Shown: in pieces, positions 16,774-24,746 of the stretch
How the letters are laid out: every line of letters starts with the position of its first letter
Position numbering within the stretch: position 1 is the stretch's first letter
Assembly (NCBI GenBank): GCA_963795485.1
Contig: CAWCIL010000039.1
Location: 558,001 to 622,000 of the forward strand
Length of the DNA: 64,000 nt
Source of the DNA: AP-15 sp963795485
Lineage (GTDB): Bacteria > Pseudomonadota > Alphaproteobacteria > ATCC43930 > CGMCC-115725
Direction: 5' to 3'
Notes under the pieces: model-generated
Told to the model about the DNA's origin: nothing
Seen by the model: only the letters and a program-made list of their open reading frames with translations
The model's database searches: none
Translations under genes and position numbers: made by a program

Positions 16774-17484
16774 ATGCCCGCTATCGGCGGCCGGCCGCTC
16801 GCCGAGATCGAGACCTGGATCTTCGATCTCGACAACACGCTCTACCCGGCATCGTGCCGGCTCTTCGACCAGATCCATGCGCGAATGCAGAGCTTTATCG
16901 CCCTGCGGCTGGGCCTCTCGCCGGAGGCGGCGCTAGTCGTCCAGAAAACCTATTTTCGCGAGCACGGGACGACGATGCGCGGTCTGATGACTGTGGACCG
17001 GGTCGACCCGCACGAATTTCTCGCCTATGTCCACGATGTCGACCTCGCCTGCGTGCCGCCGGACCCGGTGCTGGTCGCCGCCATGGCGGCGCTCCCCGGC
17101 CGCAAGATCGTCCACACCAACGGCTCGGTGCGCCACGCGCGGCGCCTGCTCGACCATCTCGGCCTGGCCCCGTCGTTCTGCGGCATCGTCGACATCGCCA
17201 TGGCCGGGTTCGAGCCGAAGCCGGCGCTCGCCGGCTATCGCGAATTGCTGCGCCGCCACGAAGTCAGCCCCGAGAGCGCGCTGATGGTCGAAGATATGGC
17301 CAAGAACCTGGTCCCGGCCGCCGCCCTCGGCATGACCACGGCCTGGCTGCGCGGCACCCTCGACTGGGCCGCCGCCGGCGCGGACGGCGACCATATCCAC
17401 CACATCGTCGATGATCTCGGCCGCTTTTTAGCCCAGGCCGCCTCCATCACACCGAAGGCCCAGGCATGTCCGTCGCCGACGTGA
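16774..17484 (+). CDS. Pyrimidine 5'-nucleotidase (HAD superfamily, SDT1-like)
   Basis: The 236-residue protein has the HAD nucleophile motif IFDLDNTLYP with Asp18 and Asp20, motif II as HTNGS, and motif III/IV as the Lys in FEPKP and VEDMAKNL. This is the pattern of the TIGR01993 pyrimidine 5'-nucleotidases, which remove phosphate from UMP and CMP. The argB neighbourhood is conserved in related alphaproteobacteria. The gene starts ten bases after argB and overlaps bolA by 19 bases. Confidence 0.85.
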   Translation: MPAIGGRPLAEIETWIFDLDNTLYPASCRLFDQIHARMQSFIALRLGLSPEAALVVQKTYFREHGTTMRGLMTVDRVDPHEFLAYVHDVDLACVPPDPVLVAAMAALPGRKIVHTNGSVRHARRLLDHLGLAPSFCGIVDIAMAGFEPKPALAGYRELLRRHEVSPESALMVEDMAKNLVPAAALGMTTAWLRGTLDWAAAGADGDHIHHIVDDLGRFLAQAASITPKAQACPSPT

Positions 17485-17741
17485 TCCGCCAGAAGCTGAC
17501 CGAACGGTTCGCCCCGGTCCGGCTCGACATCGTCGACGAATCGCAACGCCACGCCGGGCATGCCGGCGCGCGGCCCGAGGGCGAGACGCATTTCGCCGTG
17601 ACCATCGTCTCCGCCGCGTTTTCCGGGCAAAGCCGGGTAGCGCGGCAACGGCTCGTCTATCAGACCCTCGCCGAAGAATTGGCGACCCGGATCCACGCGC
17701 TCTCGCTGACCACGCTGACCCCGGACGAAAACGGACGGTAA
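17466..17741 (+). CDS. BolA family protein
   Basis: The 91-residue protein has the BolA class II-like fold: a helix-turn-helix-like start, the strand LDIVDES-H-GHAGH, ETHFAVTIVS and the conserved RVARQRLVYQTLAEEL helix with the invariant loop. His residues in RHAGHAG match the cluster-ligand loop through which BolA binds monothiol glutaredoxin [2Fe-2S] complexes. The start overlaps the HAD gene, which implies coupled translation. Confidence 0.9.
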   Translation: MSVADVIRQKLTERFAPVRLDIVDESQRHAGHAGARPEGETHFAVTIVSAAFSGQSRVARQRLVYQTLAEELATRIHALSLTTLTPDENGR

Positions 17742-17743
17742 CA

Positions 17744-17836
17744 CTGTCCCCTCACCCGCTTCGCTAGCGCTCACCACCCTCTGCCTCACTGCGGGAGAGG
17801 GGGACCCAGACCACAGAGCTGGGTGGGTGAAGGCTA
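17744..17836. repeat. REP-like intergenic repeat (CCTCACCC...GGGTGAAGG)
   Basis: The gap between convergent bolA and aroB is filled by an imperfect inverted repeat with CCTCACCC at the left and GGGTGAAGG at the right, and inner CACCACCCTCTGCC and GGGAGAGGGGG blocks. It has the look of the CCCTCACCC/GGGTGAGGG dispersed elements of alphaproteobacteria. It may form a shared terminator for both genes. It ends inside the last codons of aroB. Confidence 0.6.
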
Positions 17837-18958
17837 GCCCGCCGCGCCGAGAAACTCGCGCAGCTCGTCGATCGGAGCGTCTCTCATGACGAAGGCGTCG
17901 CCGATCCGGCGCGGCAGGATCAGCGCGATGCGGCCATCGCGAACCTTTTTGTCCTTGCCCATATGGGCGAGGAGGCGCTCGGCGGGGATGCCGGCGAGCC
18001 CAACATCGGCGAGCCCGGTCGGCAACCCGGTCGCCGCGAAATGGCGGCGCACCCGCTCGCCCTCCGCCGCCGCGGCCAACCCCAGCCGCGCCGCGAAATC
18101 AAAGGCCAGCACCATCCCCAGCGCGACCGCCTCGCCATGCAACAGCCGGCTCGAAAACCCGGTTTCGGTCTCCAAGGCATGGCCGAAGGTGTGGCCGAAA
18201 TTGAGCAAGGCCCGCTCGCCCTCCTCGCGCTCGTCGACGGCGACGACCGCCGCCTTCATCGCGCAGCTCGTCATCACCGCGTGCCGGATCGGGTCCGGCT
18301 CCAGCGCGCACAGTGCATTGCCCTGGCGTTCGCACCAGGCAAAGAATTCGGCGTCGCGGATCAATCCGTATTTGACGGTCTCGGCATAGCCGGCGAGGAG
18401 TTCGCGCCGCGGCAAGGTGGCCAAGGTCCCGGTGTCGGCGAGCACCAGGCGCGGCTGATAGAACGCGCCGATCAGGTTCTTCCCGGTGCTGGTGTTGATC
18501 CCGGTTTTGCCGCCGACCGAGCTGTCGACCTGGGCCAGCAAGGTCGTGGGGACCTGCACGAAATCGATCCCGCGCAGTAGCGTCGCCGCGGCAAACCCGG
18601 TTAGGTCGCCGACGACGCCGCCGCCCAACGCCACCAGCATCGAGCCGCGCTCGATGCCGCAGGCCAGGACCTCCTCGGCGAGATGCCCGAAATGGGCGAG
18701 GTCTTTGGTCTCTTCGCCCGGCGGCAGCACCACGCTGTGCTGCACGATCCCGGCGGCGGCGAGGCTGTCGCGCAACGGTGCGAACCAATGCCGGGCCACA
18801 TTCTCGTCGGTGACGACGACCGCGTGGCGGCGACGCATCAACGGCAGGATCGCGCGACCGGCCTCCTCGATCAGACGCGAGCCGACGACGATGTGATAGG
18901 CGCGGTCGCCCAACGCCACGCGCAGCCGCTCGGACGCCGGCTGAGAGACCATCGTCAT
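17834..18958 (-). CDS. aroB: 3-Dehydroquinate synthase
   Basis: The 374-residue NAD- and metal-dependent enzyme makes 3-dehydroquinate in the shikimate pathway. Diagnostic segments are GGGVVGDLTGFAAAT, the VPTTLLAQVDSSVGGKT substrate loop, and the metal ligands in AETVKYGLI, LNFGHTFGHALE and the GEAVALGM helix. ATG 18958 overlaps the aroK stop as ATGA. The frame is open upstream through aroK, but that is a shadow and not a fusion. Confidence 0.96.
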   Translation of the reverse strand: MTMVSQPASERLRVALGDRAYHIVVGSRLIEEAGRAILPLMRRRHAVVVTDENVARHWFAPLRDSLAAAGIVQHSVVLPPGEETKDLAHFGHLAEEVLACGIERGSMLVALGGGVVGDLTGFAAATLLRGIDFVQVPTTLLAQVDSSVGGKTGINTSTGKNLIGAFYQPRLVLADTGTLATLPRRELLAGYAETVKYGLIRDAEFFAWCERQGNALCALEPDPIRHAVMTSCAMKAAVVAVDEREEGERALLNFGHTFGHALETETGFSSRLLHGEAVALGMVLAFDFAARLGLAAAAEGERVRRHFAATGLPTGLADVGLAGIPAERLLAHMGKDKKVRDGRIALILPRRIGDAFVMRDAPIDELREFLGAAG

Positions 18959-19518
18959 CCTTCGCTCCCCGCATCGGGCGGCGTCAGCGCGCGCGAACAG
19001 CCGGCGAGCACCGCAATCGCCCGGTTGACCGTCGATTCGGGCGAGCCGTCGCCGCTGTCGACGGTGAGGTCGGCCTCGCCATAGACCCGATGGCGGCGCT
19101 CGATCAGCTCGGCCAGGATCGCGCGCGGATCGCCCTCCTTCAGCAACGGCCGGTCGGTGCGGCGCGACACCCGCTGCACCAGCACATCGAGATCGGCGCG
19201 CAGCCATAAGGATACTCCGCGCCGCGCGATCACGACACGGGTCGCCGGGTCCATGTAGGCGCCGCCGCCGGTCGCCAGCACGTGCACCGGTGTCGCCAGC
19301 AGCCGCGCGAGCACCCGGCGCTCGCCGTCGCGGAACGCGCGTTCGCCGCGATTGGCAAAGATCTCCTCGACGGTCTCGCCCGCGGCGGCCTCGATCTCCT
19401 GGTCCGAATCGAAAAACGGCAGGCCGAGCCGCGCCGCGAGCCGACGCCCGATCTTGGTCTTGCCGGCGCCCATCAGCCCGACCAGAACCACGGTGCGGCG
19501 CGGGACAAAGCGCCGCAT
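18955..19518 (-). CDS. aroK: Shikimate kinase
   Basis: The 187-residue kinase has the P-loop GLMGAGKT (residues 14-21), the shikimate-binding DSDQEIE and the RGExxFRxxE equivalent RGERAFRDGE, plus ATGGGAY and RTDRPLL in the lid region. ATG 19518 gives the usual length and places the P-loop correctly. It precedes and couples to aroB, the usual alphaproteobacterial order. Confidence 0.95.
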   Translation of the reverse strand: MRRFVPRRTVVLVGLMGAGKTKIGRRLAARLGLPFFDSDQEIEAAAGETVEEIFANRGERAFRDGERRVLARLLATPVHVLATGGGAYMDPATRVVIARRGVSLWLRADLDVLVQRVSRRTDRPLLKEGDPRAILAELIERRHRVYGEADLTVDSGDGSPESTVNRAIAVLAGCSRALTPPDAGSEG

Positions 19519-19706
19519 CGCCAAGACTTCGCCGTCCGATTTCGAGCGCTTCGGTGTGCACCCCGGTCCTCTCCGCCGGCGCCGCTCTTTTCCCCGGCGT
19601 CCGGGGACGGTACTAGCATATCGTGCAGCCTCGTCAATCGGCGCGGGCCGGTTGAGCCGGGCAAATTGGGCCGGACGGCACCGGCCGGGGGACATGCGAG
19701 CGGCGG

Positions 19707-19847
19707 ATGGGAAAGCTCACCATCGGGTTTGTCGTCATCATCATCTTGGCAGCGCTCGGCGGGGCTGCGTTCTTGGCGCTGTGGAACCCGCCGCCGCCAT
19801 CGGTAACGGTCGAAAAAGTGCTGCCGAATGCGCGCTTTGCCAAATGA
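19707..19847 (+). CDS. Small single-pass membrane protein upstream of xerD
   Basis: Forty-six codons give a protein with one hydrophobic helix at residues 5-26 (IGFVVIIILAALGGAAFLAL) followed by a Pro-rich WNPPPPSV turn and a short basic tail. It overlaps the first 20 bases of xerD in another frame, so the two are probably translated together. The hydrophobic pattern and Trp-Asn-Pro turn are typical of small conserved membrane proteins seen next to xerD in related genomes, an observation from memory and not confirmed here. Function unknown. Confidence 0.6.
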   Translation: MGKLTIGFVVIIILAALGGAAFLALWNPPPPSVTVEKVLPNARFAK

Positions 19848-20787
19848 CCGGCAGGACGCCGGCGGCGCCCTGCCCGCCGCGGGGTTCTCCAAGCATCTCG
19901 AAGCCTTCCTCGAGATGCTGACGGCCGAGCGCGGTGCGGCGCCTCTGACCGTCGCCGCTTACCGGACCGATCTCTTCGATCTTTCGCGGTTTCTGGCGGT
20001 GCACGCGACACCGCTCGAAGCCGCGGACGAGGCGGCGCTGCACCTCTATCTGGAGGCGCCCGCGACAACTCGCTTGGCGCCGCGCAGTCTGGCCCGCCGG
20101 CTCTCGGCCATGCGCCAATTCTACAAGTTTCTGGTCGTCGACGGGGTGCGCCGGGACGATCCGGCGGTCGGCCTCGATACCCCGCGTCTCGGCCGGCCGT
20201 TACCCAAACTGGTGTCGGAGGGCGAGGTCGAAAGTTTGCTTGCCGCCGCGCGCGCCTGGCCGGGAGACGAGGGGGTGCGCCTCCTGTGCCTGATCGAGCT
20301 GCTCTACGCGACCGGGATGCGCATTTCGGAATTGCTGACCCTGCCAGTGGCCGCGGCTCTGCGCGACCCGCGCTTTCTCTTGGTGCGCGGCAAGGGCGGC
20401 CGCGAGCGGGTGGTGCCGTTGGGCGAACCGGGCCGCCAGGCGCTCGCCGCCTATCTCGACCGCCGCGGGCATTTCCTGCCCGATTCGCGGCCGTCGCGCT
20501 GGCTCTTTTCCTCGCGCGGCGGCGGCGGCCATCTCACTCGCCAGCGCTGCGGCCAATTGCTGAAGGAGCTGGCGCTGCAGGCCGGCCTCGACCCGGCCCG
20601 GCTCTCGCCGCACGTGCTGCGCCATGCCTTTGCCAGCCACCTGCTCGACCACGGTGCCGATCTGCGCAGCCTTCAGCAGATGCTGGGGCATGCAGACATC
20701 GCGACGACACAGATCTATACGCACGTCCTCTCCGACCGGCTGCACCGGCTGGTGCACACCGCGCACCCACTGGCGCGGCGCAAATGA
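19828..20787 (+). CDS. xerD: Tyrosine recombinase XerD
   Basis: The 319-residue recombinase resolves chromosome dimers at dif with XerC. The catalytic set is complete: Arg165 in GMRISEL, Lys189 in RGKGGRER, His262 and Arg265 in PHVLRHAF, His288 in LGHAD, and the nucleophile Tyr297 in QIYTHV. The N-terminal core-binding domain is at about 20-105. The position, next to aroK/aroB and accA, is that of chromosomal XerD and not a phage integrase. The stop overlaps accA as ATGA. Confidence 0.94.
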   Translation: MRALPNDRQDAGGALPAAGFSKHLEAFLEMLTAERGAAPLTVAAYRTDLFDLSRFLAVHATPLEAADEAALHLYLEAPATTRLAPRSLARRLSAMRQFYKFLVVDGVRRDDPAVGLDTPRLGRPLPKLVSEGEVESLLAAARAWPGDEGVRLLCLIELLYATGMRISELLTLPVAAALRDPRFLLVRGKGGRERVVPLGEPGRQALAAYLDRRGHFLPDSRPSRWLFSSRGGGGHLTRQRCGQLLKELALQAGLDPARLSPHVLRHAFASHLLDHGADLRSLQQMLGHADIATTQIYTHVLSDRLHRLVHTAHPLARRK

Positions 20788-21740
20788 TGCGTCACTTTCT
20801 CGATTTTGAACGGCCGATCGGCGAGCTCGAGGGCAAGATCGAAGAGCTGCGCCATCTGTCAACCACGGGCGAGCTCAACATCGCCGACGAGGTGGGCCGG
20901 CTCGAAAGCACCGCGCAGCGATTGCTGCGCCAGACCTATGCGCGGCTGACGCCGTGGCAGAAGGTTCAGGTGGCGCGCCATCCGCAACGGCCGCACGCGG
21001 TCGACTACATCGATGGGCTGCTCACCGAATTCGTGCCGCTCGCCGGCGACCGCGCCTTTGCCGAGGACCGGGCGGTCGTCGGTGGCATCGGCCGTTTTCG
21101 CGGGCGCAGCGTCCTCGTGCTCGGGACCGAGAAGGGCGCCGACACCGACACCCGGCTGGTGCGCAATTTCGGCATGGCGCGACCCGAGGGCTACCGCAAG
21201 GCGCGCCGGCTGATGCAGCTCGCCGATCATTTCGGGCTCCCGGTCTTGACCTTTGTCGACACTGCCGGCGCCTATCCCGGGATCGACGCCGAGGCGCGCG
21301 GTCAGGCCGAGGCGATCGCGCGCGCGATCGAAACCTGCCTCGACCTCAAGGTGCCGCTTATCGCCGCGGTGATCGGCGAAGGCGGCTCGGGCGGGGCGAT
21401 GGCGCTCGCCGCGGGCAACACCGTGCTGATGCTGGAGCACGCGGTCTATTCGGTGATCTCCCCCGAAGGCTGCGCCTCGATCCTCTGGCGCGACGGCGAG
21501 CACGCGCGCGAGGCGGCCGAGGCGCTGCAGCTGACCGCGCAGGACCTTTTGCGGCTGGGGGTCGTCGACCGGATCGTGCCGGAGCCGCTCGGCGGGGCGC
21601 ACCGCTTGCGGACCGAGGCGGTCGAGCAGCTCGGACAGGCGATCGACGAGGCCTTGCAGCCGCTATTGCGTCTCGACGGCGCAAAATTGCAGGCGCAGCG
21701 CCGCGAAAAGTTCCTCGCAATGGGCGGAAACGGGCTGTAA
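20784..21740 (+). CDS. accA: Acetyl-CoA carboxylase carboxyltransferase subunit alpha
   Basis: The 318-residue subunit works with AccD to carboxylate acetyl-CoA to malonyl-CoA. Family blocks are ARHPQRPHAVDYI, the RNFGMARPEGYRKA helix, the TFVDTAGAYPGIDAE loop and the oxyanion-hole region GEGGSGGAMALA. The length and start at ATG 20784 fit. It closes the xerD-accA unit, with a strong hairpin downstream. Confidence 0.97.
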   Translation: MMRHFLDFERPIGELEGKIEELRHLSTTGELNIADEVGRLESTAQRLLRQTYARLTPWQKVQVARHPQRPHAVDYIDGLLTEFVPLAGDRAFAEDRAVVGGIGRFRGRSVLVLGTEKGADTDTRLVRNFGMARPEGYRKARRLMQLADHFGLPVLTFVDTAGAYPGIDAEARGQAEAIARAIETCLDLKVPLIAAVIGEGGSGGAMALAAGNTVLMLEHAVYSVISPEGCASILWRDGEHAREAAEALQLTAQDLLRLGVVDRIVPEPLGGAHRLRTEAVEQLGQAIDEALQPLLRLDGAKLQAQRREKFLAMGGNGL

Positions 21741-21864
21741 GCGCCCCGAGAGCACGATTCTACGGGTCATTGACCGCGCTGCCTCGCTCCCCACATCTAG
21801 GCCGGCACATCGACCCGCGCCGGTCGGGAGGCGTACTTTCCCGCGGGGAGGGTCAGAGGCGCCA

Positions 21865-21892
21865 GTGCGCTTCGCCGAAGCGCACCGCTTTT
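21865..21892 (+). terminator. Intrinsic terminator after accA
   Basis: GTGCGCTTC pairs perfectly with GAAGCGCAC around GCC, followed by CGC and TTTT. This is the best Rho-independent terminator in the window. It lies only 20 bases before the next ATG, so it might also act as a leader hairpin for the DUF2076 gene. Confidence 0.75.
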
Positions 21893-21911
21893 CCCGCAGC
21901 GGAAGGCCACC

Positions 21912-22784
21912 ATGACCCCCCAGGAACAAAACCTGCTTTCGACCCTGCTCGCGCGCCTGAAGAACACCGCAAGCCAGCCCAAGGACTCCGAGGCTGACGC
22001 GCTGATCCGTCAGACGATGGCCGAGCAGCCGGACGCACCCTATTACCTCGCTCAAACCGTGCTGATCCAGGATCTGAGCCTCCACAACGCGCAGAACCGG
22101 ATCGCCGAGCTCGAACAGCAGCTGACCGCTGCGCAGCAGCAGGTGGCGCGGCCCGCGGCGACGAGCTTTCTCGGGGGCCTGTTCGGTTCGCGCCAGGCGG
22201 CTCCGCCGGCCCCCGCGGCGGGCAGCGTCCCGGCGGCCGGCCCTTGGACGCGCGCTCCGCAGGTCGCTGCCGCCCCGCCGGCCCAGCCCTGGGGCCAGCC
22301 CTCCGGGCAAGGCGGCTACGGCCAGCCGTCGGGCGGGAGCGGTTTCATGGGCGGCGGCGGAATGGGTGGCGGCGGAATGGGCGGCGGTGGCGGTTTCCTG
22401 CGCTCGGCGGCGGCGACCGCGGCCGGTGTCGCTGGCGGCGCCCTGCTGTTCCAAGGGATCGAGTCGCTGTTTGGTCAGCACGCCAGCGCCGGTATTCTCG
22501 GCGGTCAGGCGATGACCCCGGGCCTCGGCGAGAGTGTCGTCAACAACTACTATGGCGACACCGGCGGCGGGCAGAACCAGGATTTCAGCGGCGGCGATGA
22601 CGGCTCGAGCAACCAGGATTTCAGCTCGAACCAAGATTTCAGCGGCGGCGGTGACGACGGCTCGGGCCAAGATTTCAGCTCGGGCCAGGATTTCAGCTCC
22701 GACCAGGATTTCAGCGGCGGCGACCCTGGCGGCGGCGGTGACGACTTCAGCGGCGGCGATTTCGGCGGCGGCAATCCATGCTGA
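21912..22784 (+). CDS. DUF2076 family protein with Gly-rich and QDFS repeats
   Basis: The 290-residue protein begins with the DUF2076 helical segment: TPQEQNLLSTLLARLK, a second helix with ALIRQTM and PYYLAQTVLIQD, and a coiled coil IAELEQQLTAAQQQV. Next come a Pro/Ala/Gly linker and a short hydrophobic stretch, AAATAAGVAGGALLFQGIES, at about residues 175-195. The C-terminus is a low-complexity acidic tail with repeated QDFS and GGG units. The family is broadly conserved in proteobacteria with no known function. GGAAGG precedes ATG 21912. Confidence 0.7.
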   Translation: MTPQEQNLLSTLLARLKNTASQPKDSEADALIRQTMAEQPDAPYYLAQTVLIQDLSLHNAQNRIAELEQQLTAAQQQVARPAATSFLGGLFGSRQAAPPAPAAGSVPAAGPWTRAPQVAAAPPAQPWGQPSGQGGYGQPSGGSGFMGGGGMGGGGMGGGGGFLRSAAATAAGVAGGALLFQGIESLFGQHASAGILGGQAMTPGLGESVVNNYYGDTGGGQNQDFSGGDDGSSNQDFSSNQDFSGGGDDGSGQDFSSGQDFSSDQDFSGGDPGGGGDDFSGGDFGGGNPC

Positions 22785-22818
22785 GTCTTCGGGGATAGCG
22801 TCGCCGATATGATCTGGC

Positions 22819-22853
22819 GGGCGCCGTCGCCGCACAGCGGTGGCGCCCGTTTC
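22819..22853 (+). terminator. Hairpin after the DUF2076 gene
   Basis: GGGCGCC at 22819-22825 pairs with GGCGCCC at 22842-22848, with an inner GCCGC/GCGGT pairing and a short TTTCG tail. It fits a terminator before the chromate transporter pair. Confidence 0.55.
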
Positions 22854-22956
22854 GCGTAGGGTTCCGCACCTGCGGTCCCGGCCGGTCTGCGACGCAAGCG
22901 GCTCGCCGATCGACCCGGTAGGCGATACTCTGCCGGGGATCGGGCGGGGGAATGTC

Positions 22957-23535
22957 GTGGCCGAGATCGGTCGAGAGCACGCGGACGGCGCGGCGCGGGT
23001 AAGCCTCGCGGCGATCTTCACCGGGTTCTTCCGGCTCGGCGTCACCAGCTTTGGCGGTGGCACCGCGGCGTGGCTCTACCGCGCCATGGTGCGGCGCCGG
23101 CACTGGATCGACGACCAAGCCTTCTTGTCCGGGGTGGCGCTCAGCCGGGTCATGCCGGGCTCGGCCGGGGTCAATCTGACGGTCGAGGTCGGCCAGCGGC
23201 TGCGCGGCGGCGCGGGCGCATTGGCGGCGGTGGTGGGCCTCTTGTCGGGGCCGCTGGTGATCGTCGTGGCGCTGGCGGCGGGGTTTGCCCGGATCGCCGG
23301 CAGCGGGGTGGCGCATGCCGCGCTCGACGGGGTGGCCGCGGCGGCGATCGGCATGACCTTTGCCACCGGCCTCGTGCTGCTGCCGCGCGGCATGGCGCAG
23401 ATCGGCCAGATCGTGATTACTCTGGCAACCGCTGTCACGGTCGGCGTGCTGCGCTGGCCGATGCTGCCGGTGGTGCTGTGCCTGGCTCCGCTTAGCATCG
23501 GTCTCGCCGCGCTGCAGCAGCACTCTCGAAGCTGA
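22957..23535 (+). CDS. Chromate transporter, N-terminal half (ChrA family)
   Basis: The 192-residue protein is one half of a CHR family transporter. It has SLAAIFTGFFRLGVTSFGGG, the duplicated family motif, followed by AWLYRAMVRRRHWIDD and about five hydrophobic helices. It pairs with the next gene as a two-gene ChrA. Chromate efflux is the known role for some members, but many split pairs are uncharacterised. The start chosen is GTG 22957, with GGGGGA just upstream. The frame is open earlier but those residues are non-membrane shadow. Confidence 0.82.
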   Translation: MAEIGREHADGAARVSLAAIFTGFFRLGVTSFGGGTAAWLYRAMVRRRHWIDDQAFLSGVALSRVMPGSAGVNLTVEVGQRLRGGAGALAAVVGLLSGPLVIVVALAAGFARIAGSGVAHAALDGVAAAAIGMTFATGLVLLPRGMAQIGQIVITLATAVTVGVLRWPMLPVVLCLAPLSIGLAALQQHSRS

Positions 23536-23536
23536 C

Positions 23537-24085
23537 ATGCCCGAAGATTGGCGGGCATTGCTGGCATTGGTTCTGGTCTTCGGCCCATTGTCGCTGTTTT
23601 CGATCGGCGGCGGCGCGTCGCTCTTGGCCGAGATCGAGCATCAGGCGGTCGGGGTCCACCACTGGACCAGCCCGCGCGAATTCGCCGACCTGTTCGCGAT
23701 CTCGCGCGCCGCACCCGGCCCGGGCACGATGCTGTCGGCGCTGATCGGCTGGAAGGTCGCGGGCTGGCCGGGTGCGTTGACCGCGAGCGTGGCGCTCTAT
23801 CTGCCCTCCTCGCTCCTGGTCTTTGGCGCGGCGCGGCTGTGGGGCCGCTGGCGCGGCTCGCGCTGGCACGCCGCGATCGAAGGCGGCTTGGCGCCGGTCG
23901 CCGCCGGGCTGGTGCTGGCGGGCGGGATCGCGGTGCTGCGCGCGATGCCGGGCGGACCTCCGGTCTGGGTCGCGGCAATCGCGGCGACCGCGATTCTGCT
24001 GCGTTGGCCGCGGCTCAACCCGTTGGCGCTGTTTGCGTTCAGCGGTGCTCTGTTCGGCCTCGCCGCCGCCTTCGGTCGAATCTAA
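23537..24085 (+). CDS. Chromate transporter, C-terminal half (ChrA family)
   Basis: The 182-residue half carries FGPLSLFSIGGGASLLAEIE, the second copy of the CHR signature, then FADLFAISRAAPGPG and four hydrophobic helices. It starts one base after the preceding gene ends. The two halves probably assemble in antiparallel orientation. No ChrB regulator is seen nearby. Confidence 0.85.
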   Translation: MPEDWRALLALVLVFGPLSLFSIGGGASLLAEIEHQAVGVHHWTSPREFADLFAISRAAPGPGTMLSALIGWKVAGWPGALTASVALYLPSSLLVFGAARLWGRWRGSRWHAAIEGGLAPVAAGLVLAGGIAVLRAMPGGPPVWVAAIAATAILLRWPRLNPLALFAFSGALFGLAAAFGRI

Positions 24086-24098
24086 TCAGGCCGGATTC

Positions 24099-24746
24099 TC
24101 AGCCGACGAGCCCGAAGAGACCGCCGCCGTGGGCCACCGTCCGCCGCGAAGCCGTGCGGCTGGCGATTATCGCGTCGAGGCCGAGCGCCCGGCCATAGCG
24201 GTGCACGGCGAAGATCAGCATCACGACCAAGAGAAAAAAATAGGTCCACGGCCATTCGCCCGGCGCGCTGTAGAGGCCGAGCCACAGATTGCCGATCTGC
24301 GCAGCGCCAATGAGGCCCCATAGCCGGACGAACAGCCCCAGAAGCAGCGAAACCGCGGTCAAGACTTCGAGCGAATAGACGATCGGCGCGAAGAAATAGA
24401 AGTGCGGCAAGACCACGTGATTGACGAGATCGGCCTGGAGCGGGATCGCCGCGTGCTTGCCCATCAGCCCCATCCAATAGGCGAGCCCGGTGGAGCCAAA
24501 CGGCTTCTCTGGAGTAAGGGTGTAATAAGGCGGCAATTTCCACAAGGTCTGCTGCCACCACATCGCGCCGATGATAAACCGGGCGAGCCAGTCGAACAGA
24601 TTGGTCCCGGTGCGCTGTGCCGGGATCGTGCGCCAAGCAGAAATGGCGATGACGATGCTGGCGACGATCAGCAGCCAGAAGACCGCCGTGGTCCAGGCCG
24701 GCGTGGTCAGGAACTGGATGACATCGGAGAGCGGGTTCGGGTTCAT
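24099..24746 (-). CDS. DoxX/DoxD-like membrane protein
   Basis: The 215-residue protein has four or five hydrophobic helices with the DoxX-type start NLFDWLARFIIGAMWWQQTL, in which a Trp-rich helix begins the family fold. Other helices are VLPHFYFFAPIVYSLEVLTAVSLLLGLF and WTYFFLLVVMLIFAV. Relatives include DoxD of thiosulfate:quinone oxidoreductase and DoxX oxidative-stress proteins. The gene is the last of a six-gene operon and overlaps the GT2 stop as ATGA. Its substrate is unknown. Confidence 0.7.
   Translation of the reverse strand: MNPNPLSDVIQFLTTPAWTTAVFWLLIVASIVIAISAWRTIPAQRTGTNLFDWLARFIIGAMWWQQTLWKLPPYYTLTPEKPFGSTGLAYWMGLMGKHAAIPLQADLVNHVVLPHFYFFAPIVYSLEVLTAVSLLLGLFVRLWGLIGAAQIGNLWLGLYSAPGEWPWTYFFLLVVMLIFAVHRYGRALGLDAIIASRTASRRTVAHGGGLFGLVG

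Noticed and set aside
17834..19561. Possible aroK-aroB fusion in one long frame
   Set aside because: The aroK signatures (GLMGAGKT) lie in another frame. The long frame through aroK is a shadow, and the ATGA overlap explains both genes.
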